A stretch of 58,745 nucleotides of DNA from CADEFX01 sp050260355. Lineage in GTDB: Bacteria; Pseudomonadota; Alphaproteobacteria; Rhizobiales; Hyphomicrobiaceae. The notes under the pieces were generated by a model that was not told the origin of the DNA, searched no databases, and was given only the letters and a program-made list of their open reading frames with translations. Positions 33,822 through 42,226 of this stretch are shown here, piece after piece. The translations under genes were made by a program, and so were the position numbers. The DNA lies in contig JBLNBZ010000073.1 in assembly GCA_050260355.1 (NCBI GenBank), forward strand, positions 1-58,745. Reading direction: 5' to 3'. Numbering within the stretch: position 1 is the first letter of the stretch; every line of letters starts with the position of its first letter.

Positions 33822-35303
33822 ATGAGCAAGCGCATCCTGATTGCCGGCTTCAAGCACGAGACCAACACGTTCTCGATCCTGCCGACGGATCTTGCGGCCT
33901 ACCGCGCCCGCGGCCTTCACCGCGGGGCCGAGATCGAGCCTGTCTATGCCGGGACCAACACCGAGATCGCCGCGTTCCTCGACGGCTGCAAGAAGCACGG
34001 CTGGCAGCCGATCCTGACGATTGCGGCGGACGCAACGCCCTCGGGCAAGCTGACGCGCGACACTTACGAGGCAATCGCAGGCGAGATCGTGGAAGCCGCG
34101 GCGCGCGAACGGCCGGATGCGCTTCTGCTGAATTTGCACGGCGCCATGGTGGCCGAGCATTCCTTCGATGGCGAAGGCCTGCTGCTGGAGCGCTTGAGGC
34201 AGAAGATCGGCCCCTCGGTCCTGATCGCGGCAACGCTCGACCTGCACGCCAATGTCACCAAGGCGATGGCGCAGCATGCCGACATTCTGGTCAGCTATCG
34301 CACCTATCCGCACGTCGACATGCACGATATCGCCACGGAAACCGTCGACATCGTCGCGCGAACGCTCGATGGCAAGGTGCGCCCCAAGACGTATCTCGCC
34401 GGAGGGCCGCTCATCACCGGCGTGGACGAGGGCCGGACCACGTCGCCGGGTCCGATGACGGAGATCCTCGCGAAAGCAGCCGAGCTTAAGAAACAGCCCG
34501 GCGTTCTCGCGGTCTCGATCAATGCCGGCTTCCCGTGGGCGGATATTCCGGAGGCCGGTCCGACCGCTGTCGTCGTCGGCGACGGCGATGATCCTCGCTA
34601 TGCCCGCATGGCCCAGGACCTCGCCCAGTACATCTGGGACACACGGCACCGCACGACGGTGAAGCACGTCAGCGTCGCCGAAGCCGTAGCGCGCGCCAAG
34701 GCCAAGGGAAAACCCGGTGCGCCCGTCGTGCTGGCCGACTTCGCCGACAATCCCGGTGGCGGCGGCTACGGCGATACCACCGGTCTGTTGCGCGGCATGA
34801 TCGAGGCTGGTCTCACGAACGCTGCGCTGGCGGCGCTCTACGATCCGGAGAGTGCAGCCGCCTGTCACGCGGCCGGACTAGGCGCCACGCTGCGGCTGAA
34901 GATCGGGGGCAAGGTCGATCCGGCATACGGCGCGCCGATCGAGGCCGAGGCCAAGGTCACGCATCTGTCCGACGGCAAGTTCCGTATCGAGGGGCCTATG
35001 CTGCGCGGCTTCCCCGTCGACATGGGGCCGACGGCAACGGTGAAGGTCGGCGGCGTCGAGATCGTGATGGCCTCGCGCCGGTTCCAGAACTACGACCGCA
35101 ACTTCTTCCGTGCCGGCGGCATCGAGCCCGCGGAGCGCGCCGTTCTGGCGGTCAAGTCGATGCAACATTTCCGCGCCGCGTATGCGCCACTCGCCTCTGA
35201 GATCATCGTCGTGGACGAGGGCGGCGGCATCACCTCACACGACCTGCGCAAGCTCGACTTCCGCCACGTGCGCCGCCCGGTGTGGCCGCTCGACCAAGAC
35301 TAG
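33822..35303 (+). CDS. M81-family metallopeptidase (MlrC-like)
   Basis: A 493-residue zinc enzyme of the M81 family, named after MlrC, which degrades linearised microcystin and other short peptides. The N-terminus ILIAGFKHETNTFS and the later motifs TLDLHANVT and YRTYPHVDMHD contain the conserved acidic and His residues thought to bind zinc; the second domain has DNPGGGGYGDTTGLL. M81 proteins are widespread in soil alphaproteobacteria that never see microcystin, so the natural substrate is probably another peptide. It is co-directional with the GGT gene with a 16-base gap. A structured dispersed repeat follows 35 bases after the stop. Confidence 0.88.
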   Translation: MSKRILIAGFKHETNTFSILPTDLAAYRARGLHRGAEIEPVYAGTNTEIAAFLDGCKKHGWQPILTIAADATPSGKLTRDTYEAIAGEIVEAAARERPDALLLNLHGAMVAEHSFDGEGLLLERLRQKIGPSVLIAATLDLHANVTKAMAQHADILVSYRTYPHVDMHDIATETVDIVARTLDGKVRPKTYLAGGPLITGVDEGRTTSPGPMTEILAKAAELKKQPGVLAVSINAGFPWADIPEAGPTAVVVGDGDDPRYARMAQDLAQYIWDTRHRTTVKHVSVAEAVARAKAKGKPGAPVVLADFADNPGGGGYGDTTGLLRGMIEAGLTNAALAALYDPESAAACHAAGLGATLRLKIGGKVDPAYGAPIEAEAKVTHLSDGKFRIEGPMLRGFPVDMGPTATVKVGGVEIVMASRRFQNYDRNFFRAGGIEPAERAVLAVKSMQHFRAAYAPLASEIIVVDEGGGITSHDLRKLDFRHVRRPVWPLDQD

Positions 35304-35337
35304 AGCAATTCTCGATCGAGCCGCGCCGTTGCCCATC

Positions 35338-35467
35338 CCCTCTCCCTCGCGAGGGAGAGGGCTTCGCGCCCTGGACTTGCGAGGGCCATGGGGAGACGAT
35401 GGCCTCAATCCTTGCGGTGACGCAGTAGAGCAGCCCGAGCAAGTCCTTTGGGCGCGAAGGGTGAGGG
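35338..35467 (+). repeat. structured dispersed repeat, copy C
   Basis: Starts with a perfect 24-base palindrome (CCCTCTCCCTCG/CGAGGGAGAGGG, 35338-35361), then TTCGCGCCC (35363-35371) and GGACTTGC (35373-35380), which pair with GCAAGTCC (35439-35446) and GGGCGCGAA (35450-35458), and ends GGGTGAGGG (35459-35467). It is close to the reverse complement of 13681-13813 and has the same architecture as 13202-13311. It fills the gap between the M81 peptidase and the convergent MFS gene; the terminal palindrome could also end transcription. Confidence 0.75.
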
Positions 35468-35547
35468 TGTCGCAAAGTCGGCCGCAGCCACATCCCTGCG
35501 TTCCGTGCGAACTGCGAAATGCCCTAGCGACAGAGGGCGCCAGACCG

Positions 35548-36765
35548 CTATTCGGCCGGCTGCAAGGCGCCTTCGCGCCGCTGACGCAGGGCGAGCCAAG
35601 TTGCCGAGACGAGCACGATGGAAAGCACCGGGACCGCCGCGAGGTTAATCACCATCCAGCCTGCACGCTGCTGCAGGAAGCCGGCAGAAGCCGCAGCCGT
35701 CGCGGTGGCGGCATAGACGACGAAGTCGTGGCTCGCTTGGACTTTGGCACGCTCTGCGGGCGTGTAGGTCCGGGTGAGCAGGGTCGAGCCTCCGACGTAC
35801 GCGAAGTTCCAGCCCAGCCCGACCAGCGCATTGGCGACGAGGAAGTTCTTGAAATCGACCCCGGAAAGATTGACCAGCGCGCAACCGAGCTCGATCAGCG
35901 CGCCTGACGCGATGATGGGCAGCACACCGAAGCGCGCAATCAGGCTGCCGGTGAAGAACGACGGCAGGAACATGCCGATGATGTGCGCCTGGATCACGGT
36001 CGCGCTGTCGGCGAAGCCATAGCCGCAGGCCAGCATCGCCAATGGCGTTGCGCTCATCACCAGGGTCATGACGGCGTAGCCGAACATCGAGGAAAGGAGT
36101 GCGACGCGATAGGCCGGCTGGCGCGCGATCTCGCGCAGCGGGCGCCCGCCCTCGGCCCTCTGCTCGGCGGTCGGGGTCGGGATGCGTAACGCCTGCACCA
36201 GAATCAGGCTCGTGAGGCCGATCAGCGCGGCAGCCACGTACACGCCCATGAAAGCGATCGGGTCGAACCAGTGCACCGTCCACTTGGCAAGCTGCGGTCC
36301 GAGAAATCCGGCGAGCACACCGCCGGCCATGACGAGCGAAATGGCCTTCGGCTTGAAGGCCATGGGCGAGGCATCGGCGGCAGCAAACCGGTAATACCAC
36401 GAGAAGGCGGCCGACGCACCCTGCAGCAACGCAGAGGCGCAGAGCAGCCAAAAGCTTTGGCACCATATGGCGTAGGCCGCGAGCCCCCCGAAGGCGACGC
36501 CGAGCAGCGCGCCAATCGAGAAGCCTGCCCGCCTGCCGATGCGGCCCATGAGCAACGACGCCGGAATCGTCGTCAGCATGATGCCGGCGTGATTGAGGAA
36601 GATGGGTAGCGTCGCGAGCGACTTGTCGGCCCCGAGCAGCGCGTGGCCGGCCAGCGGGGAGGTGGCAATGCCCATCGCCTGCACGGACATGAACAGGCCT
36701 TGCGCGACCGCAAGCACCGAGACGTTGCGATAAACGGACCGGGAGAGGTCGGGTGCCGCGGTCAT
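35548..36765 (-). CDS. MFS transporter
   Basis: A 405-residue twelve-helix major facilitator. The loop 2-3 motif is MGRIGRRAGFSIGA, a reduced form of the MFS signature; helix 1 is VSVLAVAQGLFMSVQAM. The C-terminal half has FGYAVMTLVMSATPLAML and GLGWNFAYVGGSTLLTR, which recall the YfcJ/YbcL-like group of uncharacterised bacterial MFS proteins. No substrate can be proposed. It is divergent from the small CMD gene across 224 bases. Confidence 0.85.
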   Translation of the reverse strand: MTAAPDLSRSVYRNVSVLAVAQGLFMSVQAMGIATSPLAGHALLGADKSLATLPIFLNHAGIMLTTIPASLLMGRIGRRAGFSIGALLGVAFGGLAAYAIWCQSFWLLCASALLQGASAAFSWYYRFAAADASPMAFKPKAISLVMAGGVLAGFLGPQLAKWTVHWFDPIAFMGVYVAAALIGLTSLILVQALRIPTPTAEQRAEGGRPLREIARQPAYRVALLSSMFGYAVMTLVMSATPLAMLACGYGFADSATVIQAHIIGMFLPSFFTGSLIARFGVLPIIASGALIELGCALVNLSGVDFKNFLVANALVGLGWNFAYVGGSTLLTRTYTPAERAKVQASHDFVVYAATATAAASAGFLQQRAGWMVINLAAVPVLSIVLVSATWLALRQRREGALQPAE

Positions 36766-36989
36766 GGGAGAAGCGCTTCCTCAAAGTCACATTGCTTGGC
36801 GAACGTGTTTGCTACAACAGGCAGGCAATGGCAAAGATTTTCCGGCGCATGGCTGCTCAGCGCTATCGAGATCGGTCACAGGGGCGGCTGGCAGGGACGC
36901 CTTGAGGCGGGCGGCAAAGGCTGTCAATCATTCCTCATCCGAGCGCGCTCAGCGCCGGCCGTGCAAACCCGACAAGGAGAAAACAACCG

Positions 36990-37373
36990 ATGGATCGCAA
37001 GCTTTGGGAGAAGGGCTTGGCAGCGCGCAAGTCGACCCTGGGCGCGGAGTATGTCGAGAAGAATCTGTCGACCGCCGACGACTTCAACAAAGAATTCCAG
37101 GACATGCTCAACGAGTTCTGCTGGGGGGCGATCTGGGGTGACGACCGCCTGCCTCCCAAGACTCGCTCGATGATCAATCTCGGCATGCTCGCAACCCTCG
37201 GGCGCATGCACGAGTGGGAGCTCCATCTCAATGGTGCGCTGAACAACGGCGTCACCAAGGACGAGCTGAAGACCATCCTGCACCAGATCGCAATCTACTC
37301 GGGCTTCCCGGCCGGCGTCGAATGCTTCCGTATCGCCCGCAAGGTGCTGGCCGAACGGGCAGCCAAGGGCTGA
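36990..37373 (+). CDS. carboxymuconolactone decarboxylase family protein (PcaC-like)
   Basis: A 127-residue protein resembling gamma-carboxymuconolactone decarboxylase: KGLAARKSTLGAEYVEKNL at the start, LPPKTRSMINLGMLATLGR in the middle with the helix that carries catalytic residues, and KTILHQIAIYSGFPAGVECF near the end. PcaC acts in the beta-ketoadipate pathway, but no other pca gene is near, and the protein lacks the CxxC pair of AhpD. Thus either an orphan decarboxylase or a paralogue with another reaction. The ATG follows AAGGAG. Confidence 0.8.
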   Translation: MDRKLWEKGLAARKSTLGAEYVEKNLSTADDFNKEFQDMLNEFCWGAIWGDDRLPPKTRSMINLGMLATLGRMHEWELHLNGALNNGVTKDELKTILHQIAIYSGFPAGVECFRIARKVLAERAAKG

Positions 37374-37437
37374 AGGTCGTCTGCCGGCTCCCGGATCATT
37401 GCTCGCTTTTGTGCAAGTCCGGGATGTCGAATTTCCG

Positions 37438-38238
37438 CTAAAGGGTGGCCTGCTCGACGGAAATGACGATCACCGTCGTGTTGTCCTGAAACGTGTCGGC
37501 GGCGCCGTCGACGGCACGGATCAGGGCAGCAGCGGCGGCCTCCGGCCCGTCCGGCAGATAGGCGCCAACGACGCGCGCGATCTCCTTGTCCTCGAGGGTG
37601 TGAATGCCGTCGCTGGCGACGACGATCGCGTCACCGGCTTGCAGCGCCAGCGGGCGCTGCGAGGCATCGATGAGATCTATGTCCTCGCCGGAGACCGCCG
37701 CCCGCAAATAGTGACGGCGCGGATCGGCCTTGGCCTGCTCCGGCGACAGCCTGCCATTGGCCACGAGGCGGTCGAGCATCGGCGCGAGCGAGTGGTCCTC
37801 ATTGAGTCTGGCAATCTCGCCGCGCCGTATCAGGTACAGCGGGCTATCGCCGACGCTGACCCATTCGGCACAATCGGCACCGAAGGCAACTCCGACCAGC
37901 GTCGCGCCCATGCCCGCGAGCGCAGGCTTCTCACTGATCTTCTCGGCAATCGCAGCGTTGGCGGCGGACAATCCGGTCTGCAGCCGGTCAGCGACGCGCC
38001 CTTCCGCCTGCGCGAAGGTCTGCAGAAATGCCGCGCAAATAGTCTGGCTCGCGATCGCACCACCGGCGTGCCCGCCCATGCCATCGGCGAGGATTGTGAC
38101 GAGTCGTGCGTCGTTGCCAGCCGGCGACGCGTCGCGCGGTACGGGTGACGGCGTTCCGCTCGGCCACACCGCTGCGGCGTCTTCCTGGTAGCTGCGCGCA
38201 CCCTGACTGGCACGCGTCGCATGGCGAAACCGCAACAT
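37438..38238 (-). CDS. PP2C-family Ser/Thr protein phosphatase
   Basis: A 266-residue metal-dependent phosphatase. Conserved PP2C motifs are RSYQEDA (usually RxxNED), LADGMGGHAGG (metal-binding Asp-Gly), GATLVGVAF, WVSVGDSPLYLIRRG, VVASDGIHTL and the last metal-binding Asp in FQDNTTVIVI. The start at ATG 38238 overlaps the stop of the upstream FHA gene by one base (TGATG), indicating coupled translation. It is the third gene of a minus-strand operon FHA-FHA-PP2C that faces a Ser/Thr kinase gene, so it presumably reverses that kinase's phosphorylations. Confidence 0.92.
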   Translation of the reverse strand: MLRFRHATRASQGARSYQEDAAAVWPSGTPSPVPRDASPAGNDARLVTILADGMGGHAGGAIASQTICAAFLQTFAQAEGRVADRLQTGLSAANAAIAEKISEKPALAGMGATLVGVAFGADCAEWVSVGDSPLYLIRRGEIARLNEDHSLAPMLDRLVANGRLSPEQAKADPRRHYLRAAVSGEDIDLIDASQRPLALQAGDAIVVASDGIHTLEDKEIARVVGAYLPDGPEAAAAALIRAVDGAADTFQDNTTVIVISVEQATL

Positions 38239-39023
38239 CACTCCTTGAGCTCGGTCAGCTCCGCCCAATCGAACTCGGGGCCGCAGAATGGCACGAAACA
38301 AAGCTGGGTGCGACCCATCGTGATGAGATCCATGGCCGACAGCTCGACGGCAGCAGTCGGCTTGCGGTCGTTGAGCGCCACGATGTTGGTCTTGGCCAGG
38401 TTCGGCACTAAAAGGAACTTGCGATCGACGGAGTCATAGCGGATGAACGCCTGCTCCTCGCTCGAGATGGCGTCGTCGCCGAAGTCGATGGGGATGCGCT
38501 GATTGCTGCCGCGGCCGAGGGTGTTGTTGCCCTCGAAGATCGGTCGATAGGAACCCAGGCCCGGGCCGCCGACTACGACCAGCCAACCCACCACCGGGTC
38601 CTGGTGGAACTCGGTGCGCTTCACGCTCTGCCTGCCGCGTATGAGCTGCGTGCGGCCACCTGCAGCTCCCGCGACGGGCGCCTTGCTGGAGGAGCCGCGC
38701 ACGACACGCGTCGTCGGCGCATCCATCTCCACATGAGCATCCTCGCGGCGCTCATGGAACGTGCCCCGCGCCTCGCGGGCCGCCTCTGCGGCGCTCGGGC
38801 CCTGTGCCGGCGCGGCCGCAGGAGCCTGCTCGTGTCCGCCGGACGACGACCGCCCCTGGTCCGCGCTCATGACCGCGGGCAGGGCCGACTTCTGAGGAAG
38901 CGGCAGGGGTTTCTCGTCGCGTGCCGCTGCCGCCAGAGCGTCCCGCAACGAGCCCAGCAGACGTGTCTGTGTGACCGGGACCGCCGTCCCCGGCCGATCC
39001 GCCTGTCGCTGATCGCTAGCCAT
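38238..39023 (-). CDS. FHA-domain protein, soluble
   Basis: A 261-residue protein: a long low-complexity N-terminal region (residues 1-130, Ala/Pro/Arg-rich, with TTRVVRG and GRTQLIRG motifs that could be phospho-threonine sites) and a C-terminal FHA-like domain (about 155-250: NNTLGRGSNQR, DDAISSEEQAFIRYD, NLAKTNIVALND, LITMGRTQLCFVPF). The FHA core keeps Gly-Arg and a Ser, but the usual S-x-x-H turn reads SSEEQ, so phosphothreonine recognition may be altered. It lies between the membrane FHA gene (42-base gap) and the phosphatase gene (one-base overlap). It is likely a target or scaffold of the kinase encoded divergently. Confidence 0.82.
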   Translation of the reverse strand: MASDQRQADRPGTAVPVTQTRLLGSLRDALAAAARDEKPLPLPQKSALPAVMSADQGRSSSGGHEQAPAAAPAQGPSAAEAAREARGTFHERREDAHVEMDAPTTRVVRGSSSKAPVAGAAGGRTQLIRGRQSVKRTEFHQDPVVGWLVVVGGPGLGSYRPIFEGNNTLGRGSNQRIPIDFGDDAISSEEQAFIRYDSVDRKFLLVPNLAKTNIVALNDRKPTAAVELSAMDLITMGRTQLCFVPFCGPEFDWAELTELKE

Positions 39024-39065
39024 GCTCCTCCTCCGCCGATTCGACCCGCCAACACCACCATTCGA

Positions 39066-39737
39066 TTACGCGCGCGCGGTGCGCGAGACCAGCTCGCAGC
39101 GAAACCTGACGCGTGAATTCCCAAGCTCGATGAGATCGCCATCCCTGAGCCGGGCCCGCGCCATGCGCCGGCCGTTGACCAATGTGCCGTTACCCTTGCC
39201 GCCGCTCACGTCCAGGAGGATGAACTCGGCATCGGGCGTTCGTTGAATGAGCGCATGATGAAGATGGACGTTCGGGTCCTCCAGGCGCAGGTCATTCTCC
39301 CGGTCGCGGCCGATGCGCAACAGCTCCCCTTCCATCTTGTGGTAGGCGGGTCGCGGCTTGTCGACGTCAAGCCAGGCGCCCGCAGGGCGCAGCAGGGCGG
39401 AAGCCTCCGCTGCCTGCATGGCGAGGGCTGCGCGCGCCCGGGCCGCTTCGCGGCGGCGACGCCGGCCTTGGGCCGCAAGCGTCAGCATGGCCGCGAGAGG
39501 GAATACCAAAAGGACGCCCAGCCCGATAACCACGGCGGGCGCACGCTCCTGCCCCGATCTGATGGTGGCGTAGGCCATCTCTGCTGCGCGATACCCCGTC
39601 GACAGGATCCTTCCAACGATCGCGGACACGTCCGATGTCGCAAGGCCAGCCGAGCCAACCGGAGGCAGAATCGCAATCGCCGCTGCGCCGGCGCAGCCAA
39701 GAAACAACATCACGACAGCGAATCGCGGGCGCGGCAT
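39066..39737 (-). CDS. membrane FHA-domain protein
   Basis: A 223-residue protein with two hydrophobic helices (about residues 7-25 and 68-90), a basic stretch (AAQGRRRRREAARARAAL) marking the cytoplasmic side, and a C-terminal FHA domain (about 145-215) with canonical residues: LLRIGRDRENDLRL (Gly-Arg), NVHLHHALIQ (the S-x-x-H position has a His-rich variant) and GTLVNGRRM (Asn). ATG 39737 is preceded by GAGGAGG at ideal spacing. It is the first gene of the FHA-FHA-PP2C operon and shares the divergent promoter region 39738-40009 with the kinase gene. Confidence 0.85.
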   Translation of the reverse strand: MPRPRFAVVMLFLGCAGAAAIAILPPVGSAGLATSDVSAIVGRILSTGYRAAEMAYATIRSGQERAPAVVIGLGVLLVFPLAAMLTLAAQGRRRRREAARARAALAMQAAEASALLRPAGAWLDVDKPRPAYHKMEGELLRIGRDRENDLRLEDPNVHLHHALIQRTPDAEFILLDVSGGKGNGTLVNGRRMARARLRDGDLIELGNSRVRFRCELVSRTARA

Positions 39738-40009
39738 TGCATGCCTCCTCGATTCGGGCAGTCTGAGGGCGCATGGCGGCAGGAACATGGCTTGGCCACC
39801 ATGGCCGGGCCGCAACGAGCTATCCGCCCATGCGCTCGTGCGAGGCCACAGTCCCTTGTTCCGCCATATTATTGGCCGCATATCGACGCGGGAGCGAGGG
39901 GAATCAGTGGCATTCCAGGGCTAGCAGCAGCGCAGGGCATTCATCATCGGTGCAATGAGGGCCAGTCCACGTCTCCCGATCGGCCGGTGCAGTCGTCCAA
40001 ACGAGAGCA

Positions 40010-42202
40010 ATGACGAACCTTCTCGCCCTGCCCATGGGAACGGTGCTCGCCGACGACTACCGGATCGAGCGCGTGCTGGGTGCGGGCGGCTTTGGCATCA
40101 CGTATCTCGCCGAGGAGACGCCGCTCGCCCGCCTCGTGACGATCAAGGAGTATTTCCCCGCCGACTACGCCGCGCGTGACGGCAACATCGAGGCCTCACC
40201 TCGCTCGCAAGACTGCGAGGGGGACTATCGCTGGGGACTCGATCGCTTCCTCGAGGAAGCACAGACGCTCGCCAAGTTCGACCACCCCAACATCGTTCGC
40301 GTCTACCGCTACTTCCGCGCCAACAACACCGGCTACATGGTGCTGCACTTCGAGGAGGGCCAGAGCCTCAAGAGCTGGCTCAAGTCTCTCGGACGCGCCC
40401 CGCGCCAGCACGAGCTCGACCGCATCATCGCCCCACTCCTGGACGCGCTCGAGCTGATCCACGGCGCCGACTTCCTGCACCGCGACATCGCGCCGGACAA
40501 CATCATCATCCGCAAGGATGGCTCGCCGGTGCTGATCGACTTCGGCTCCGCGCGGGGTGAGATCGCCCAGCATTCGATGACCATCAGTGCGCTGGTGAAG
40601 CCGGGCTACAGCCCGTACGAGCAGTACGCAACGAACAGCCGCCAGCAAGGACCGTGGTCCGACATCTACTCGATGGGGGCGACCCTCTATCAGGCCGTGA
40701 CCAACAAGCGGCCGCCGGACGCACCCTCGCGCATGGTCCACGATGAGCTGGTGCCGGCGCGCGATGCCGCGTTGAGCTCATATCGTCCGGCGTTTCTGGC
40801 TGGGATCGACAAGGCTCTGGCACTGGAGATCACCGGCCGTCCGAAATCGGTGGGCGTATGGCGGGCGGACCTGCTCCGAGGCCAGGAACCGGCGGCAGCG
40901 GACGCGCCTGCGCCGACGCGAGCCCTAGATCCTGACGGCGCGGCCACGCCGGCCCCCGAGCCGGCCAAACGGCGAGTCGAAGCAGAAGCCCCGTCGTCCG
41001 GAACGCCATGGCTTCGCGACATGCTGGCAGCGCTCGGGCCGAAAACGGCGCCCCGTTCGCCACCTCAGCCGCCACAGGCGGTCGTGCAGAAGCCAGCGTT
41101 GCCGGCAAAGGCGAAGGCCGAGCCGAAGGTCAAGCAGCGGCGTCCGCCACAGCCATCGCGGATCAAGCCGCGCCGCCACTGGCGGCCGCTTGCGGTGAAG
41201 CTGCTGATCGGACTCGGCGTCGCCTCCGCCGCCGTTGCGATGCAGGACAAGTTCCCTGTGGTGCAGCATCGCGGCGCCAGCACCGTGCTGAGCCACGAGG
41301 CAGACGCGACGGCATCGTTTCAGCTCAAGGGCCACAAAGGCGCAGTCGGCAGCGTCGGCTTCGCCAGCGACGGCAAGTGGATCGTCTCAGCCGGCGCCGA
41401 TGCCACGCTCAAGGTCTGGAGCACAGCCACGCGCAGCCTCGTGCGAACGCTGGAGCTCGACAGTGGACCGGCGACCGCGCTGGCGACCGAGGGTCTGCGC
41501 GCCGTCACCGGCCACAAGGACGGTGCTGTCGCGCTTTGGGATCTAGAGACCGGAGACAAGCTCGCCTCCTTCAGGCGCAACGAGGCCAGCATCTGGTCGG
41601 TTGCCTTCGCCGGAGGTCCGGATCGGTTCGCCGCCGCGGGCCACGACTGGGCCGTGGCCCTGTTCGATACCCGGACGCCGCCGGGCACCGTTCGGGTGCT
41701 CGAGGGGCATGACAGCTCGGTGCAGGCGCTGGCCTATTCCGCAAGCGGCCCCTATCTCGCCTCGGGTAGCGCCGATCGCACGGTCAAGCTCTGGAACGCC
41801 GCGAGCCTCGGCCTCATACGCACGTATCGCGGGCGCAGCGACTTCGTCACCGCCGTCGCCTTCTCGCCCGACGGTCCCATTCTCGCCTCCGCGAGCCTCG
41901 ACGGTACAATCCGTCTGTGGTCGACCGCCTCCAACAGGTTGCATCGCATTCTGCGCGGACACAAAGGCCGCGTGATGTCGCTCGCATTCTCGCCGGATGG
42001 ACAGCTGCTGGCTTCCTCGGGAGACGACGGTGCGGTAAAGATCTGGGAGTTCAGGCGCGGGCGCTCGGCGCGGACGTTGCTAAGCAACGGCGGCGAGGTC
42101 CCCGGTGTCAGCTTCTCTCCTGACGGACGCAAGCTCGCCTCGGCCGGAAGCGACGGAGTCGTCAGGCTGTGGGAGCTGGGCCCTGCAAAGCCAGGCTCGT
42201 AG
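40010..42202 (+). CDS. membrane Ser/Thr protein kinase with C-terminal WD40 propeller
   Basis: A 730-residue receptor-like kinase. The kinase domain (about 18-285) is complete: glycine loop GAGGFG (24-29), Lys46 in TIKEYFP, HRD (157-159) with APDN following, DFG (177-179) and the Pro-Tyr-Glu activation-segment end GYSPYEQY. A Pro/Lys/Arg-rich linker leads to one transmembrane helix (394-411), then seven WD40 blades (about 436-726; for example GHKGAVGS, SVAFAGG, GHDSSVQALAYS, GHKGRVMSLAFSPDG), which by the positive-inside rule would lie in the periplasm. This kinase-helix-WD40 design suggests an envelope sensor. The FHA-FHA-PP2C operon runs divergently from it. Confidence 0.92.
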   Translation: MTNLLALPMGTVLADDYRIERVLGAGGFGITYLAEETPLARLVTIKEYFPADYAARDGNIEASPRSQDCEGDYRWGLDRFLEEAQTLAKFDHPNIVRVYRYFRANNTGYMVLHFEEGQSLKSWLKSLGRAPRQHELDRIIAPLLDALELIHGADFLHRDIAPDNIIIRKDGSPVLIDFGSARGEIAQHSMTISALVKPGYSPYEQYATNSRQQGPWSDIYSMGATLYQAVTNKRPPDAPSRMVHDELVPARDAALSSYRPAFLAGIDKALALEITGRPKSVGVWRADLLRGQEPAAADAPAPTRALDPDGAATPAPEPAKRRVEAEAPSSGTPWLRDMLAALGPKTAPRSPPQPPQAVVQKPALPAKAKAEPKVKQRRPPQPSRIKPRRHWRPLAVKLLIGLGVASAAVAMQDKFPVVQHRGASTVLSHEADATASFQLKGHKGAVGSVGFASDGKWIVSAGADATLKVWSTATRSLVRTLELDSGPATALATEGLRAVTGHKDGAVALWDLETGDKLASFRRNEASIWSVAFAGGPDRFAAAGHDWAVALFDTRTPPGTVRVLEGHDSSVQALAYSASGPYLASGSADRTVKLWNAASLGLIRTYRGRSDFVTAVAFSPDGPILASASLDGTIRLWSTASNRLHRILRGHKGRVMSLAFSPDGQLLASSGDDGAVKIWEFRRGRSARTLLSNGGEVPGVSFSPDGRKLASAGSDGVVRLWELGPAKPGS

Positions 42203-42226
42203 AATTCTGCTGACGGAGACCACGAC

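Noticed and set aside
32492..33868. 458-codon open frame opposite the GGT gene
   Set aside because: Antisense shadow; the plus-strand frame has the complete GGT motif set.
33633..34868. 411-codon open frame opposite the M81 peptidase gene
   Set aside because: Antisense shadow without domain motifs or ribosome binding site.
33822..35303. microcystin degradation operon
   Set aside because: Only the MlrC-like M81 gene is present; MlrA, MlrB and MlrD are missing, and M81 proteins are common in bacteria without this ability.
36990..37373. beta-ketoadipate pathway cluster
   Set aside because: A PcaC-like protein is present but no other pca gene adjoins it, so no pathway claim is made.
37438..42202. 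type VI secretion gene cluster
   Set aside because: Kinase, phosphatase and FHA genes occur, but no TssB/C, TssM, Hcp, VgrG or ClpV gene is visible on either side.
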